From contig JAEILZ010000008.1 of assembly GCA_018873225.1 (NCBI GenBank), forward strand, positions 3,038,001-3,102,000: 64,000 bases of DNA, given 5' to 3'. A program made the translations under genes and the position numbers. Shown here one piece after another: positions 8,790-22,200 of this stretch (position 1 is its first letter; the number at the start of each line of letters is the position of its first letter). The notes beneath the pieces are model-generated. The model saw only the letters and a program-made list of their open reading frames with translations. It was not told the DNA's origin and did not search any database. The stretch is from [Phialemoniopsis] sp. UDSM-2020 (lineage: Eukaryota > Ascomycota > Sordariomycetes > Thyridiales > Thyridiaceae).

Positions 8790-10997
8790 ATGGGCAGCTT
8801 AGACCAGACCAGCGACAACATGCCTGATTATCAATATCGCCGGCTGCGCTGCACCATCATTGGCGCGGGGTAAGTCGTGAGTTTCCTTATGGTTTCTCAG
8901 GCCACTGTTACTAATTTTATCTCAAGCGTGTCTGGCATTGCTATGGGTGAATACAATTCCTACCCATCATACCACATGATCCCATATGACTAATTCGGCC
9001 GTGAAGCCTACAAGCTCCGCAAGCATCTCAGAGATTATGTAGACTTTACAATTTATGAGAAAAACCCGGAGCTGGGAGGAACTTGGTACGAAAACAAGTA
9101 TCCTGGTATGTACAGTAATGTGCCAACTTAAAAAGAGGCATAGCTGATTCTCGGTTGTATAGGTTGTGCCTGCGACGTGCCAAGCCACTGCTATCAGTTT
9201 CCATGGGCTCCCAACCCGGCATGGTCCAAATTGTAAGTCATCGTTCCTCTTTCTATCATGACAATTCATTTTGACACTCTATCTAGTTATGTCTCTTCAC
9301 GCGAAATCCAAAGCTATCTTCGTGGTGTTGTTCGCCACTTCGGCCTGGAGAAGTTCATCCAGTACAACACCAGGATTGTCCGGGCTCAATGGTCAGAATC
9401 CAAAGGGACCTGGACGGTTGAGCTTGATAATGGCCAAATTGTCGAGTCAGAAATCCTCGTCAATGCTTCTGGCATTCTAAACAACCCTCAGATACCTCAG
9501 ATTGAGGGACTCGACACTTTCATAGGGCCTCGAATGCACACCGCCGCCTGGGACTCATCAATTCCTCTCCAAGGAAAGACGATCAACATCATTGGGGCTG
9601 GTGCGAGTGCAATCCAGCTTCTGCCCGAGCTCCAGCCCCTCGGCAAGAATATCAACATCTTCATCCGGACACCCTCCTGGATCGCTCCCCCGGTCGGACT
9701 GCCTGAAACTGAATCATTTAACTTTCCTTATGGGGAAGAGCAGAAAGATTCGTTCAGGTGGAACGATGACAGCTACCTCGAAACTAGGAAACGGATGGAG
9801 GGCGAGTTCAATGGGATGTTCAAAGTGTTCTTCAAGGCGAGCCCGGAGCAGCAGAAGATGCGAAGCACTTTTGAAGGGCGTATGCGATCCCTGATCAAGG
9901 ATGAAGCACTGCAGAAGAAGTTGATTCCTCCGTTCGAAGCGGGTTGTAGGAGAATCAACCCCGGGGAGAAGTTCCTTGTCTCTTTACAGGAGTCCAACGT
10001 CGAACCTGTTTTTGATAGTATCGAACAGGTTACGCCTACGGGTATCGTAGCTGGAGGCAAAGAATACCCGTCGGACGTCCTTGTCACGGCGACGGGCTTC
10101 GACACGACTTTCAGGCCACGCTTCCCCATCATTGGACGTGGCAACGTGGACTTGCGAGACTTGTGGGCGGAGGACCCGGCTTCTTACCTTGGGACTGGCG
10201 TCTCAGGATTTCCCAACTATTTCATTTTCTTGGGGCCAAACACTCCTATCTCCAATGGCAGTATCATGGGTAAGTCGATCTGTCAACGTTACACCGGCGG
10301 CCGCTGACGTTGGATCCAGGCACTCTGGAGGCGACGAGTGACTACTTCATTAGGATCCTTCGAAAGATGATTCGGCAAGGCATCAAGTCTGTCGATGTCA
10401 GGCCAGACGCCCAAAAAGATTTCAACACCCATACACAGGCTTACATGCAGCACATGGTTTGGACTGGCACCTGTAGGAGTTGGTGTAAGTTGTCATAACT
10501 GTCTGAGTGCAAGATGTAATTCTGACAAAGGCAATCTAGACAAGCGTGGGACGAATGGGAAGGTGACAGGCCTGTGGCCTGGCAGCTCGCTTCATTACAT
10601 CCAGTTCTTGGCCGAGAACCGCTGGGAAGACTACGAGTGGGAATATCCCGGTGAACGGTATGCCTACTGGAACAAGGGAATCTCATGGGTGGAGCAGCCG
10701 GATGAAGATGTGCTGGGGCTCCAGGAGCGAGAAGCATGGAACACGATGACGAGCATTCCTCACAGATCCGCAGACCTGGCATTCTACTTGTACAAGAGTC
10801 CACCTCTACCGCAAGACTGCTTACCCGGATTTGAGGAGACCCCAATTCATGCTGGTGGCGGCGACCCGAGCGTTGTAGAGGCGATCAGGAACAACCTTAA
10901 GACAGCAACCGTCAATGGCGTGACAGGTGCACAGACAGACTGTCAGCTAAATGGAAACGAAGACGGAAAGCCACCCCATGTTGTCGTTGCAGTGTAG
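8790..10997 (+). CDS. flavin-containing monooxygenase, Baeyer-Villiger type
   Basis: Seven exons (8790-8869, 8927-8946, 9007-9105, 9163-9232, 9287-10269, 10320-10484, 10540-10997) close to 624 residues. Exon 2 is a micro-exon of 20 nt. The FAD Rossmann motif GAGVSG is at residues 25-30, the ENKYPGCACDVPSHCYQ block is typical of BVMOs, and FIGPRMHTAAW (about 168-178) matches the Baeyer-Villiger fingerprint FxGxxxHxxxW. The NADPH Rossmann motif follows as GAGASAIQ. Such enzymes insert oxygen next to a carbonyl, turning ketones into esters or lactones. An ester product would suit the esterase encoded further along the cluster (inference). The gene shares a promoter region with the Rieske oxygenase gene. 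Confidence 0.93.
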
Positions 10998-11447
10998 ATA
11001 AGCAGAGTTATTTAAATATATTTGAACCTCAGCTTCCACGATGGAGGCGAGCTCGTACACTTCCTTTTCATGACACTGTCGAGAAGACACAATGAACACC
11101 ATACCCGTGTTCAGAATACACTCTGATGGTATCCAATACTGGATCACTGGCACGATGAGAAGATATCCACATCCCCAATACCTTAGGACGTCCTAAACCT
11201 TGGTCCTGCTGGACCTGTAGGGGATCTTTGGCTAGACCTGAAAAGGGCTTTCTCTGGGACGAGCTTTTGAATCTTGGGTCGCAGATGACTCCCACGGCCA
11301 AGCTGGTGGCCAGGGAAATTCGCACATAAAAGACCTCCCATTCCTTCGCGGGGGGGGACTAGGTCGGGGTTGTGGGGGTTTTATCTCATCAGTGGAACAC
11401 ATTCAGAATCACACTATGTCACCTCATCGAGGGTAGATAAGCAGAGT
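10994..11447 (+). repeat. 15-bp exact direct repeat bracketing a 420-bp segment
   Basis: GTAGATAAGCAGAGT occurs at 10994-11008, overlapping the stop codon of the FAD monooxygenase gene, and again at 11433-11447. The segment between them contains the diverged dispersed repeat (11009-11290). Exact 15-mers this close are not expected by chance. It could be a target-site duplication or the footprint of a local duplication. Confidence 0.6.
11009..11290 (+). repeat. dispersed repeat, copy A
   Basis: About 280 bases here align, in the same orientation, with 46531-46820 with few gaps. Shared blocks include TCATGACACT, CGAGAAGACACAATGAACAC, TCCAATACTGGA, GAGAAGATAT and GGGACGAGCTTTT. By eye roughly three quarters of positions agree. 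On the minus strand a short frame is conserved between copies (VFIVSSR-x-CHEKE, ELASI-x-EAE), with many differences in third codon positions. The copies may therefore descend from a small coding exon. Confidence 0.7.
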
Positions 11448-11848
11448 AAAGAACAAAGCATACGCACAAAGGCTGTCCGCCATCAATCTACACTGATTTC
11501 AGTGATGTGTGATCACCAGTGACATGAATTTGATAGCAATTGCTTATGAATCTCAGGTGCGACTCTAGTTAGTGGCCGTGAATCATTTTCCGAGTTACAA
11601 TTGTCCTTCAAATCTCCCACTCTTCGACCAGACGGTCCTATGGCAGAGAGCTATCACATGAAAAGTCATTCTTTCAGCGGATGAGATTGCAGTATCATAT
11701 TGAAGATGAAACATATCAATTCTAAGCCAGACGAATGAAGAATATAAGTACAATACATGTATGGAACCAAGCACTTCTACACCAGGTCCTGCACCTCATG
11801 TCCCCGCCCCCAACCCTTTCGTGACACTTCCTGCCATGGCCTCCGTAT
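11286..11848. other. intergenic spacer 3' of repeat A
   Basis: No gene is supported between repeat A and the 3' end of the MFS gene. A G-rich run lies at about 11348-11382 (several blocks of four or more G) and could form a G-quadruplex on the plus strand. It also holds the second arm of the 15-bp direct repeat. Confidence 0.45.
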
Positions 11849-13685
11849 TTAGAATGCAACCGTGTCAAATGGCAGCAGCATTGCAAGCACGCCAATAGCG
11901 ATATAGCATCCGCAAGAAACCCAGATAGGCGCGGACGTCGTGACGTCGGCGAATGTGGCGATGAAGGGCGCGGAGAGGGATGCGAGGCGGCTACATCCCA
12001 CCAGCAAGCCGTTGCCCAGACCACGGTTCTCAACATCGAGAGCCAGGGGAGTGTATCTAGTAGTCAACTGTTAAAAGGTTGGAAGATGGTGGGTCTATGA
12101 GAAGAGCATGACTTACGAGTAGATGACGGCATACAGAGCATTCAGCCAAAAGCCAGTCATGCACGAGAAGGCGAGGTTCTGGCCACTATTCTTCACTGTG
12201 GTGAATGCACCTGAGAAAGCAGCGCAAGCAGCACCAGTAATCACCATCGTCAGGCGAGAGCGGAGTCTCGGCATAGCCATCATGCCCATGCTGACGAACG
12301 GGCCGAAGATGCCGACCACCGACGAGACAGCCCAGTCGCGATAGGTGATGTAGTTGCTCGACTCACCAAAATTGGCGCCATGAGCGGCAAGGTAGTACGG
12401 GAGGAAGATGGTGTAGAGAGGGTATCTAGTCAAGACATGTCAGCTTTCATCACGGTGACAGAGGGTGAGGTGGAGTGCAACATACGCAATACCGATCATA
12501 AGCCAAATGCCCAAAAGACAGCCCATGAGTCGCAGCTTCTGCACACCAGCAAAGAGCCTCCCGGCTCGCCTGAAGTTCTCGGACACTGAGACCTGTTGCT
12601 TGGTAGTGTGAGCCGTAGGGATGAACTGGTTCATGTCCACGCGATATTGCGAGCCGTTGTGCGTGCTGATTGTGTTGAGAACGTCGACGGCCTCCTCGAT
12701 CCGGCCGGAGGTGACGAGCCATCGTGGAGACTCGCGGGATCTCAACACGACGGCTCGAATGAAAGCCATGACGAAGCACAGCCCGCCGACAGTGATGTAC
12801 AGGTATCTCCATCCCATGTTCTCGGATCTTGAGCAATTTTCGGGAGTCGAGCCTGCGGGGCAGCCAAAGTTGACTAGAAGGGGCCAGGCTGATAGTTCAC
12901 ATGTTAGTACTGATCTCAGACGAATGCTACCACTCTACCGCTTACCAATGAGTCCCGTAATCGCATTACCAAGGCCCCAAATACTAGCTAAACCAGACAG
13001 GAGAAAGGACCACCTGCGGGGAATGCTCTCGGCCAACATTGTTAAGTCAATGGCGACTAGGACATTGCCACTGTGGTTAGCTCATTGATCCAGTGAAAAG
13101 AATGAGATACGTCAGAGAACGTGGTCAACTTACGGTTACCACCGGCGAAGAATCCAATCAGAGCCTCAAAAACATTGAGGGCAGCCCAATTCGGTGAAGC
13201 CGCCGCGCACATGGCCACGATAGAAACACCAAAGATGGATGCATGCCAGACAAGCTTTCGACCGATGTTATCGGCAGCGCCACCGAGGATGATAGCACCT
13301 AGGAGAAGACCGGCGTAGAGGGCAGCTGAGAGGAGTGTCGGGTACTTGGGGCCGAATTCCATTGCCGACTGAGGAGTGACCAGACTGATGGACACAAGAA
13401 CGAGCTAGAGATTGTTTCCGGTCAGAATTGAATGTAAAAGCCCAAAGAATTGAGGTGGCGTACCTGGTCAACGAGAAAGCCAAAGGCACAAGAGAAGGTA
13501 AGCTGCCACTGAAAGTTGCCGAAGCCGATCTCCTCAATGGCCGTGTCGACAACAGCCAAGTTGGTCTGCACTTCGGTGAGCTCATTGCCCGAGGAAGTGC
13601 CAATTGTACCTTGACCCGCAGTAGGAGTCCGGTCGACAGGCTTCTCAAGGATATCAGTCATGTCTTTGGCAGGATCAGTGTCCAT
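11849..13685 (-). CDS. MFS transporter (sugar-porter/SV2-like group)
   Basis: Six exons (13685-13464, 13404-13134, 13080-12946, 12888-12486, 12425-12117, 12056-11849) close to 515 residues. The second intron is the least certain: with its consensus GTAAGT donor the acceptor at 13081 keeps the frame but adds four residues (PNHS) relative to relatives. Visible motifs are IEEIGFGNFQWQLTFSCAFG before helix 1, ADNIGRKLVWHASIFG in the helix 2-3 loop, SRESPRWLVTSGR after helix 6 and VENRGLGNGLLVG near the C-terminus. Members of this group move organic acids, aromatics or sugars. It is related to the transporter at 35.4-37.2 kb, so the cluster has two porters of one subfamily. It diverges from the first cupin gene. 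Confidence 0.9.
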
Positions 13686-14170
13686 GGTGTGGTAGGGAGA
13701 AAAAATGACTCAAGCACTATGAAAGGAGATGGTTGGGCGTAAGAAGAGCCGTCTTGCGCCAGATGAATCTTGTACTGGGGCTGAAAAGAACTCTCGCAAA
13801 CATGATCGGCCAAGCAAATGTTATATACGTGGCCGGGGAGTGGGCAGGGCAGAAGAAGAATGAAGGAGAGTCGAGGTCATCCGTCTCCTTTCCCCGCCCC
13901 ACTGATAAGACGCATAATCTGGGGTAGCTAAATCTGGGGGCGACTAGCCGCTGTTGGTAGAAGCTCTATCAGATAGGAATTCAGGCGGAGGCTTTGGTGG
14001 CAACCCGGTCTCGATAGGCCCGGAAGCGGTCCGGGTGCCGGCCCACCTCGTTATCACCGACTTGCCCTCCACAGATAGGACTTGGTGATAAGTTGAGACC
14101 CGAGAGCCAATTGCCTCGTGTAGTTTGGATTCTTATCAAAGGACGATACTTTACGACTGGTAGGGCAAAG
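13686..14170. promoter_or_regulatory. divergent promoter between MFS transporter and cupin, with CCCGGA-N5-TCCGGG dyad
   Basis: 485 bases between outward-read genes. At 14019-14035 there is a perfect dyad CCCGGA-AGCGG-TCCGGG with a five-base spacer, the same architecture as the two dyads in the MFS/dipeptidase promoter though with a different half-site. It lies about 135 bases upstream of the cupin ATG. Confidence 0.5.
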
Positions 14171-14884
14171 ATGGCTCAGAAAGTCAATTGTTACGTCTTG
14201 CCGACGACAAGGGATGTGCCAAACAACCGGCTGCCTATCATCCACTACGAGGGCGTCTTGCCACGACCTTTGACAGAAGAAAGCACTACTGAGTTCTTGA
14301 CATCGAACAAGTGGGAGAAAAGAGTGAGCCGTATCTTTGTCAAAGCTAATATCACATGCAGTTCTAAACATCTGTGTTAGGGGACCTGGGGGCACATCTC
14401 CATCCCTCATTTTCACCCGAATAGTCACGAGTGTTATGGTTGGTGCCACAAAAGAACCCACCCTAGTCTAGTCTAGAACCTGTTTGGCTGACACGCGGCA
14501 CTTGTCTAGGAATATTTCAAGGCAACTCGACCTTGATGCTTGGCAAGATTGAAGATGGCAGTGGCACATCAGTGAACGTCAAGGCCGGGGATGTTATCGT
14601 GCTGCCCGCCGGAACTTCACATTTCTCGACCAAGAGCTCCAAAGATTACCGATACATTGGTGTCTATCCAGAGGTAAGCTCCACTACCGTGCTGGCTGAA
14701 TGTAACCGGGATTCTGACAGGTGACCAGGGGTGTCCGCGTTGGCGGAACGAGGTCGGCGGCCGGCCCGCCACGGAATTCTCGAGGGTTGTGCGCAATGTG
14801 GGATTTCCGGAGGCGGATCCCGTGTACGGCGAGGACGGGCCGCTGATGAAATTGTGGCATCAGCATGCTTTGGCTAAGCTTTAG
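14171..14884 (+). CDS. small cupin-domain protein (YjlB-like)
   Basis: Four exons (14171-14323, 14381-14438, 14510-14673, 14729-14884) close to 176 residues. The donor of intron 2 (GTTGGT) is weak, but the join gives the cupin motif 1 block IPHFHPNSHECYGIFQG. Motif 2 follows as GDVIVLPAGTSHFS, and YRYIGVYPEGCPRW with a C-terminal MKLWHQH matches small single-domain cupins of the YjlB type. The candidate metal ligands are the two His and the Glu of HFHxxxHE plus the His of GTSHF. Function in this family is not established; isomerase, dioxygenase or ligand-binding roles are all possible. It is convergent with the salicylate-hydroxylase-type gene. Confidence 0.82.
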
Positions 14885-15134
14885 ACACAACTACCCAGAA
14901 CAAATGAGAATATTTGATATCAAACATCTATCTTGTATTCGGTGCCCATCGTAGAACCATGTATGTGCATGAGTGGTTTACATTTCATTCCAGTGATAGC
15001 CCAAAACAGGCGTGATGAATTCACCTCATGCATGCTAATAGCGGTTGTTGGGTATAATGCAATTTTATGCTATGCAACCTATCATGAAACTTCCAAAATG
15101 ACTAACTTATACAAACACAATCTAACTATGCTCC

Positions 15135-16667
15135 TCATGCACCGATAGTAACGCCGTTCGGAAGCTCCAGACCAATGGGCAGTCCACGCAGGAACTTGCC
15201 CTGGTACTCCTGACCCCTGGCCCTTGCGAGCTGCTCATCAATATCCTTGTACATGTCATACGCGTTCATCTCCTCGATCGTCAGCTTCTTCTTCTCGTCC
15301 TCGACCTTGTAGGTGGCAATGTCCTTGTTTGCCGAGAAGCCGATTCTCTCGTTGATGTTGTAGGCGGCCTTGGCGGCAGCGGCCTGCACCCTGGTGACGC
15401 GGGGCAGACGGACGTCGGTGTAGACGGACAGGGACTCGCCAACGTCGCCGTTGAAGTTTTGCTTGTTAAACAGGATACCAAGAGCGGCGGCGTCCTCGAT
15501 AGCCATGCAGGCACCCTGACTTTGGTGGGGCATCATCTATATATGGGTCAGTGAAGTCCTTGTGATCACGAATCAGGCAATTGGCACTTACAGGATGACC
15601 GGCATCACCGAGCAGGCAAGTCGTGTTCTTGTGCATGTAGGGGTAGGGGTCGCTGTGCAATCAGAGTCAGCCTCCTATCATCAAGACCAATGAATAGCGT
15701 CAAACTTACTGTACCCACAGACGCCACGGCTGGATCTCAATACCGATGGCCAGGTGGGCCTTGACCTGAGCGTCGAGCTCGGGGTAGGGGGCCAGGAGCT
15801 CCTCGACGGGCCTGTCCTCGGTACCCCACTGCTGGGTCGAGTAGTCGCCCATCTCGCGGGGGAAGAAGCAGTAGTACGAAAGCAGCTTGCCGCCGTTGCA
15901 AGGAGACAGGACGATCTTGTCCCACTTGCCCTCCTGGCCGCCCCAGTACTCGAGCGCGGCGTCCTTTGAGTAGTCGACGAGGCCCAGTCTGACGGCGTCC
16001 TCGGTGTTGACGTTGGCGTGCAGGCAGCTCGAGTCGGCGGGCCGCTTGGCGGGGTGGATGCCCAGGACGCCGCGGACGGCGGAGCCAATACCATCGGAGC
16101 CGATGATCAGGTCGTGGTGCGCCGTGACGCCGTTGGAGAACTTGATGGTGCCCTTCTCCAGGTCGATGCTGTCACACTGTCGATACAGTCAGTCTCTGAA
16201 CTTGCCAACCTCCTCTCCCTTTCGCTTGTCATAATCATCCATACCTTGTGGTTGACGAGCAGCTTGGCCGGCTCGCCCTCGCCCTCCTGCTGCAGGGCGC
16301 AGTCCTTGAGCATGGCGTGCATGTACTGCCTGTGGAACATGTTGTAGACGTAGCCCCACTTCTCCTCGTAGTCGTCGAGGTCGTAGACGCTGACGGGCTC
16401 GCCCGTCTTCCAGTCGCGGTTGATGAGCTTCTTGAGCACGACTGGGTCGCCCTTCTCGACGTCGACCCCCCACTCGTGCAGCCAGCGCGTGCCGTTGGCG
16501 GCGCACGAGACCGACGCGCCGACCTCGCCGGCGAAATCGGCGCGCTCGTAGATGGTGACGATGTGGCCGGAGCGCCGGAGGGCGATGGCCACCGACATGC
16601 CGCCGATGCCGCCGCCGATGACGCCGACGTTGAGCTGGCGCCAGCCAGAGGTTGATAATGAGCCCAT
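15135..16667 (-). CDS. FAD-dependent aromatic hydroxylase (salicylate-hydroxylase type)
   Basis: Four exons (16667-16245, 16176-15710, 15652-15592, 15536-15135) close to 450 residues, the normal size. Class A flavoprotein hydroxylase motifs are in order: VIGGGIGGMSVAIALRRSG for the FAD ADP moiety near the N-terminus, DLIIGSDGIGSAVR (DG motif) and LLGDAGHPMMPHQSQG (GD motif). Relatives hydroxylate salicylate, anthranilate-derived or other hydroxybenzoates with NAD(P)H and O2, either decarboxylating to catechol or adding a second hydroxyl. Sequence alone does not separate these outcomes. With a 2,3-dihydroxybenzoate decarboxylase and an intradiol dioxygenase in the same block, a 3-hydroxylation route to 2,3-dihydroxybenzoate or direct formation of catechol are both plausible. 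Its 5' leader is rich in CA repeats. Confidence 0.9.
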
Positions 16668-17906
16668 GTTGATGTGTGTGTGGATGTGTGTGTAAGGGTA
16701 GACGGTGTGTGTGTGTCTTGGGATGTGTAAAGACAGATAAAGGAACAACACAATGAGATCTCGTGAGCTTGCTTGGATCCAATGCAGAGGGAAGCTTTAC
16801 TAAGATCCTCGGGGTTTTGTACTTATGATGTCCAGCTGACCCTGTCCCAGCTCGTGTGCGACGGATCACCACCACCACCCACTATTCCGGCAGACCTACC
16901 TAGCTAGACGTGCTTCTAGCCGCTAAGACTTGCTTGCCACCATTCCTAGAATCTTAATCGCCGTCTTCCCCTGTCCGCCAGCATCGGTTGACGCCGGTTG
17001 TCAGCTTCCAGTGGGTAGCATGGTCTGGGTGCTAATCCGTGGTGGTGTGGTTGGGGTCCGGCCGGGGCTCCGCCGGGTGCGTTAGCCGCTATCTCTGAGG
17101 GTCGGTTCGGGATTGGACCACCGTCGGATATGGACCCTGATAAGCTGGCATCCACGAATCTTGGGCCAATCGAGATCCCTAAGCCCCTAATAGCTAGGTG
17201 CTATGCACCTGTAGTTGCCTGCTAGCCAGCAACCATGCGCCGTACGAGTGCTAATCCGACAGCGCCCAATCAAGTGTCGGACAAGTGCGAGAGCATCGTC
17301 AACTTCCTTATCAGCGGAAAGCGGGCCTTGTGGCATCGCTGGGTCATTGGCGGACACGGAACTTGACATTGACACTGGCAATCGAGTCTCGGAAGTTAAT
17401 CAAGTTCCGCGTCTCAGCTTCCGTGAATTTGTGTGTCCTTTGTGCCGGCGTGTCGGTTGCCACGTGAAGATGCACTGCTTGAAACGTTGAAGCCAAAGGC
17501 GATGTCACAACCAGGGATCGGAGATAAGGAAATTGCCTGTTCAGAACAGTGACGCTTGGCCGCCAACAGTCGCATCCGCAACACCAAGAGCTCACCAAAT
17601 GTAGGAGTGTCGTTACAAAAGCTGTCACTATCGTGGTCATGTGAAGGCAAGCACCTGTGTGATTCGTCACGTGAGATGCAAGAGACGGGAACATCCTAGC
17701 AGGTTCGGGTGTGACAGGCAAGCATCAGCTCGTGATGGAGGGGAAGATCCCCGACTCACATCAGATTCACTCAAATTGCTGCACATTCGAGAAACGGAAC
17801 TCCCACGAAAATAATATGGATAGAAATCGTGAACAAAAGGAGAACGCTATCAGTTATCAAACAAGAAATCCCGACACCATATGTTCATAGACCAAGTGAT
17901 ATACAT
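16668..17906. other. 1.2-kb intergenic region upstream of the FAD hydroxylase gene
   Basis: No gene is supported. The first 50 bases upstream of the ATG are, on the coding strand, a run of CA dinucleotide blocks (16669-16714). A GC-rich patch with CCGG and GCCGGG motifs lies at about 17040-17080. The rest has no repeat or conserved frame that I can see. Confidence 0.5.
16669..16714 (-). repeat. CA-rich 5' leader tract
   Basis: On the minus strand, three short CA-repeat blocks directly precede the ATG of the FAD hydroxylase gene. A similar CA-rich leader (about 28074-28103) precedes the intradiol dioxygenase ATG on the plus strand. Confidence 0.55.
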
Positions 17907-20290
17907 TTAACCGTCCAGCTGCGATACGCCCAGATCCAATGTCCTTTGGTCCAGGAAAGGGAAGCTGTCCCATTGAGACAAATCCAGAGCATCCCAGTCC
18001 ACCGAGAAGTCTACGCTTACATCGGGCATGGCCGACGCAGTGTAATCAGTCTGGTCAGATAACATGCTGGGCACCGGCGCCACCGATATCGAGTCGTTCG
18101 GACTCGTTGATGTACCAGCTTGCGGCACGGGGTCGTTGTTGAGTGTCAGGATCTTGCCAACGTACTTATTCCGGCCTCTCGTCGTCTGTCTCTGGCGTTG
18201 GCGATCGATGGCCGTGGAGAGCAGACTCAGGATCTCCAGGTAGTGCCCAGCCTGTGGGCTCTGAGCGGACAGGAAGCCGAGCACATCCTTGGCGCCGTCG
18301 AATGCGCCTTCTACCTCGTAATCCCTGTTCTTTTCCGCGAATAAAGCAAAGCCGAGAATCAACCCAGCTGCAAATATCAATGCTCTGTTGGTGACACAAG
18401 ATTAGCACGGTTATCTCACAGAACTGGCAGGTAGGTATCTTACTTGATGTAGCACATGTTGCCCAGCATCAATCGCTCCGCGTGAGCATCGATGCAAGTC
18501 TGCGCCAAGAACACGGCAGCATCGATACACGCCGATGACAGCTGTGACGACGACGGGTCGTCCAGGCCGGGCTGCAGGATCAGGTTCGACACCAGGATCG
18601 GCCGCGTGACCAACGTGACGGCGTAGTAATACAGGCATGAGACGTGCATCCGGGCGATGGACTCGACCTGCCCCAGCGCGTCGCCGGCTCCGGAGCTGTT
18701 CTGCTTAGGGAGCAACGACGCCGGCAGCGACTGGCTCCACTTGTTCACCTTGTCGAGCAGCTGCTCGGCCCTGCGCTTCGACTCGTCCTTCTTGACGTAG
18801 ATCTCCTCGATGATCTGGTTGATGATGATGAGAATCTTGAGCGATGCCGTGAGGCTATCCGGGTTCCCGATTGTGGGTTGCCCGGGCTCCTCCAGCCAGC
18901 GCTTCTCCAGGCTGGAGCTTAGGCTGCCTGTCGCGGGTGGACGGCCGAGGATGGAGCTGACAACGATGTCGCAGATCCGTAGACTCATCCACACTCGCCG
19001 TCTATGAGACGTCAGTAGTCAATTCAATCTCAACCGTGTCTGTGGGAACATACCTCATCTGGTGCTCAGGTGTTGCCACGCCCGAGTAGCAGGTGTCGCT
19101 GTGAAGACCCAGAGCGATGGCCGTCCGCGCGGCGATGCCCAGGTATATCGACGCCGTGTTTCGGCGGCAGTGCCCCAGCATGTAGAAGTGCATGAGGAGG
19201 AATATCCGGACCGTGTCCATGTCGTGGTCCTCGAGCATCCCGGAGAAGGCTTGCACCTGCGCCCTGCGAAAGAACTGCTGCCCTATCCGCCGTGAGCACC
19301 CAATGGACTTGCACTGTGCGCCAATCGCGATGACAAGGTCATGAAGCGGGCTTGGGGTTGACGACGCATCCTGAGTTGGGGACAGGAGCTCTTGCGTTTC
19401 TGACTCTGAGAAGATGTCGATGACGCCAGCCGTCGCTAGAAAATAAGTGTTGACATAAGACAGTCTGTCTTCGGCCGAGATGTTCATCGTCGCAGGGTCC
19501 ATGGAGCTGGTCTCAGTCTCCAAGGGCTGCGACTCGAGCATGCTCTCGCTCTTGTCATTGTGAGAGAACTGCGACGGGCCAATCTTTGCAGAGACAGCAT
19601 CCCGAAGGAAGGAGAGGAAGGACAATGAGGCTGCTTCTCCGATGAACACTGCAAGCAATAGTCAGTGACGGAGACACAAGGGCAGACAGGGCAAGCGGCG
19701 ACCACATGGGACCAAGGTCATGATCCGTGATGTATGGTATCACCAAGATGGGGTCAGGTCATACCTCGATCGCCGCGGCGGTTGAGCAACATTCTGGAAT
19801 GCGGCTCGCCTAGAGACGGCAGTGACGACGACAGTGAAGCAGTTCGGTGCAGAGGCGCGACAGAGGCAGCGGAAGCGACAGAGGCGTCATTGTGAGAGCT
19901 GGTGGGCGACAGGAGACGAAAGGCATCCGCTGGATCCAGACTGGAGCCTTGGGCAGCGTGACGCAGGAAGCCTGGGTCAGACAGCAGACCGCTAGCATCG
20001 ACCTCGCTCGCGCGCCTCACGGCGGCGGCGGCGGCGGCGTCCTGCTGCTGAAGCTCGCTGCCATCATCCGTCGTGGCTGTCGTCGAGCGGGTCTGCGACG
20101 TCGCGGAGCGGGAGCCCAAGCCGCGATGGCCCCTGGGCTTGTGCGTCAAAAAGCACGATGCGCCGATGCCGCGGCGCTCGCAGGCGGTGCACGGCACGGT
20201 CGCGCTGCACCGCTTCTTGGAGGCACGGCAGAAGTTGCAGGCCTCTGCCGCCCTTCGGCGGTTCGCCGGGTGAACCTTTGGGCGTGGCAT
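17907..20290 (-). CDS. Zn2Cys6 fungal-specific transcription factor (regulator 1)
   Basis: Four exons (20290-19765, 19648-19054, 19001-18444, 18384-17907) close to 718 residues. The binuclear zinc cluster is at the N-terminus: Cys 18, 21, 28, 34, 37 and 46 in a Cx2Cx6Cx5Cx2Cx8C pattern, preceded by basic residues NRRR. A Gln/Ala-rich linker follows, with a GCC-type run coding for polyalanine near 20030. The fungal-specific middle homology region spans exons 2-3 (for example IAARTAIALGLHSD). The last residues are acidic and aromatic (VDFSVDWDALDLSQWDSF), a likely activation domain. It lies at the centre of the cluster, divergent from the dihydroxybenzoate decarboxylase gene, which makes it a candidate pathway-specific activator. 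Ligand unknown. Confidence 0.92.

Positions 20291-22200
<1,910 letters not shown>

Noticed and set aside
17344..17721. Small minus-strand frame in the region between the FAD hydroxylase and regulator 1
   Set aside because: No domain, no conserved start context and no fitting introns; it looks like a chance frame.
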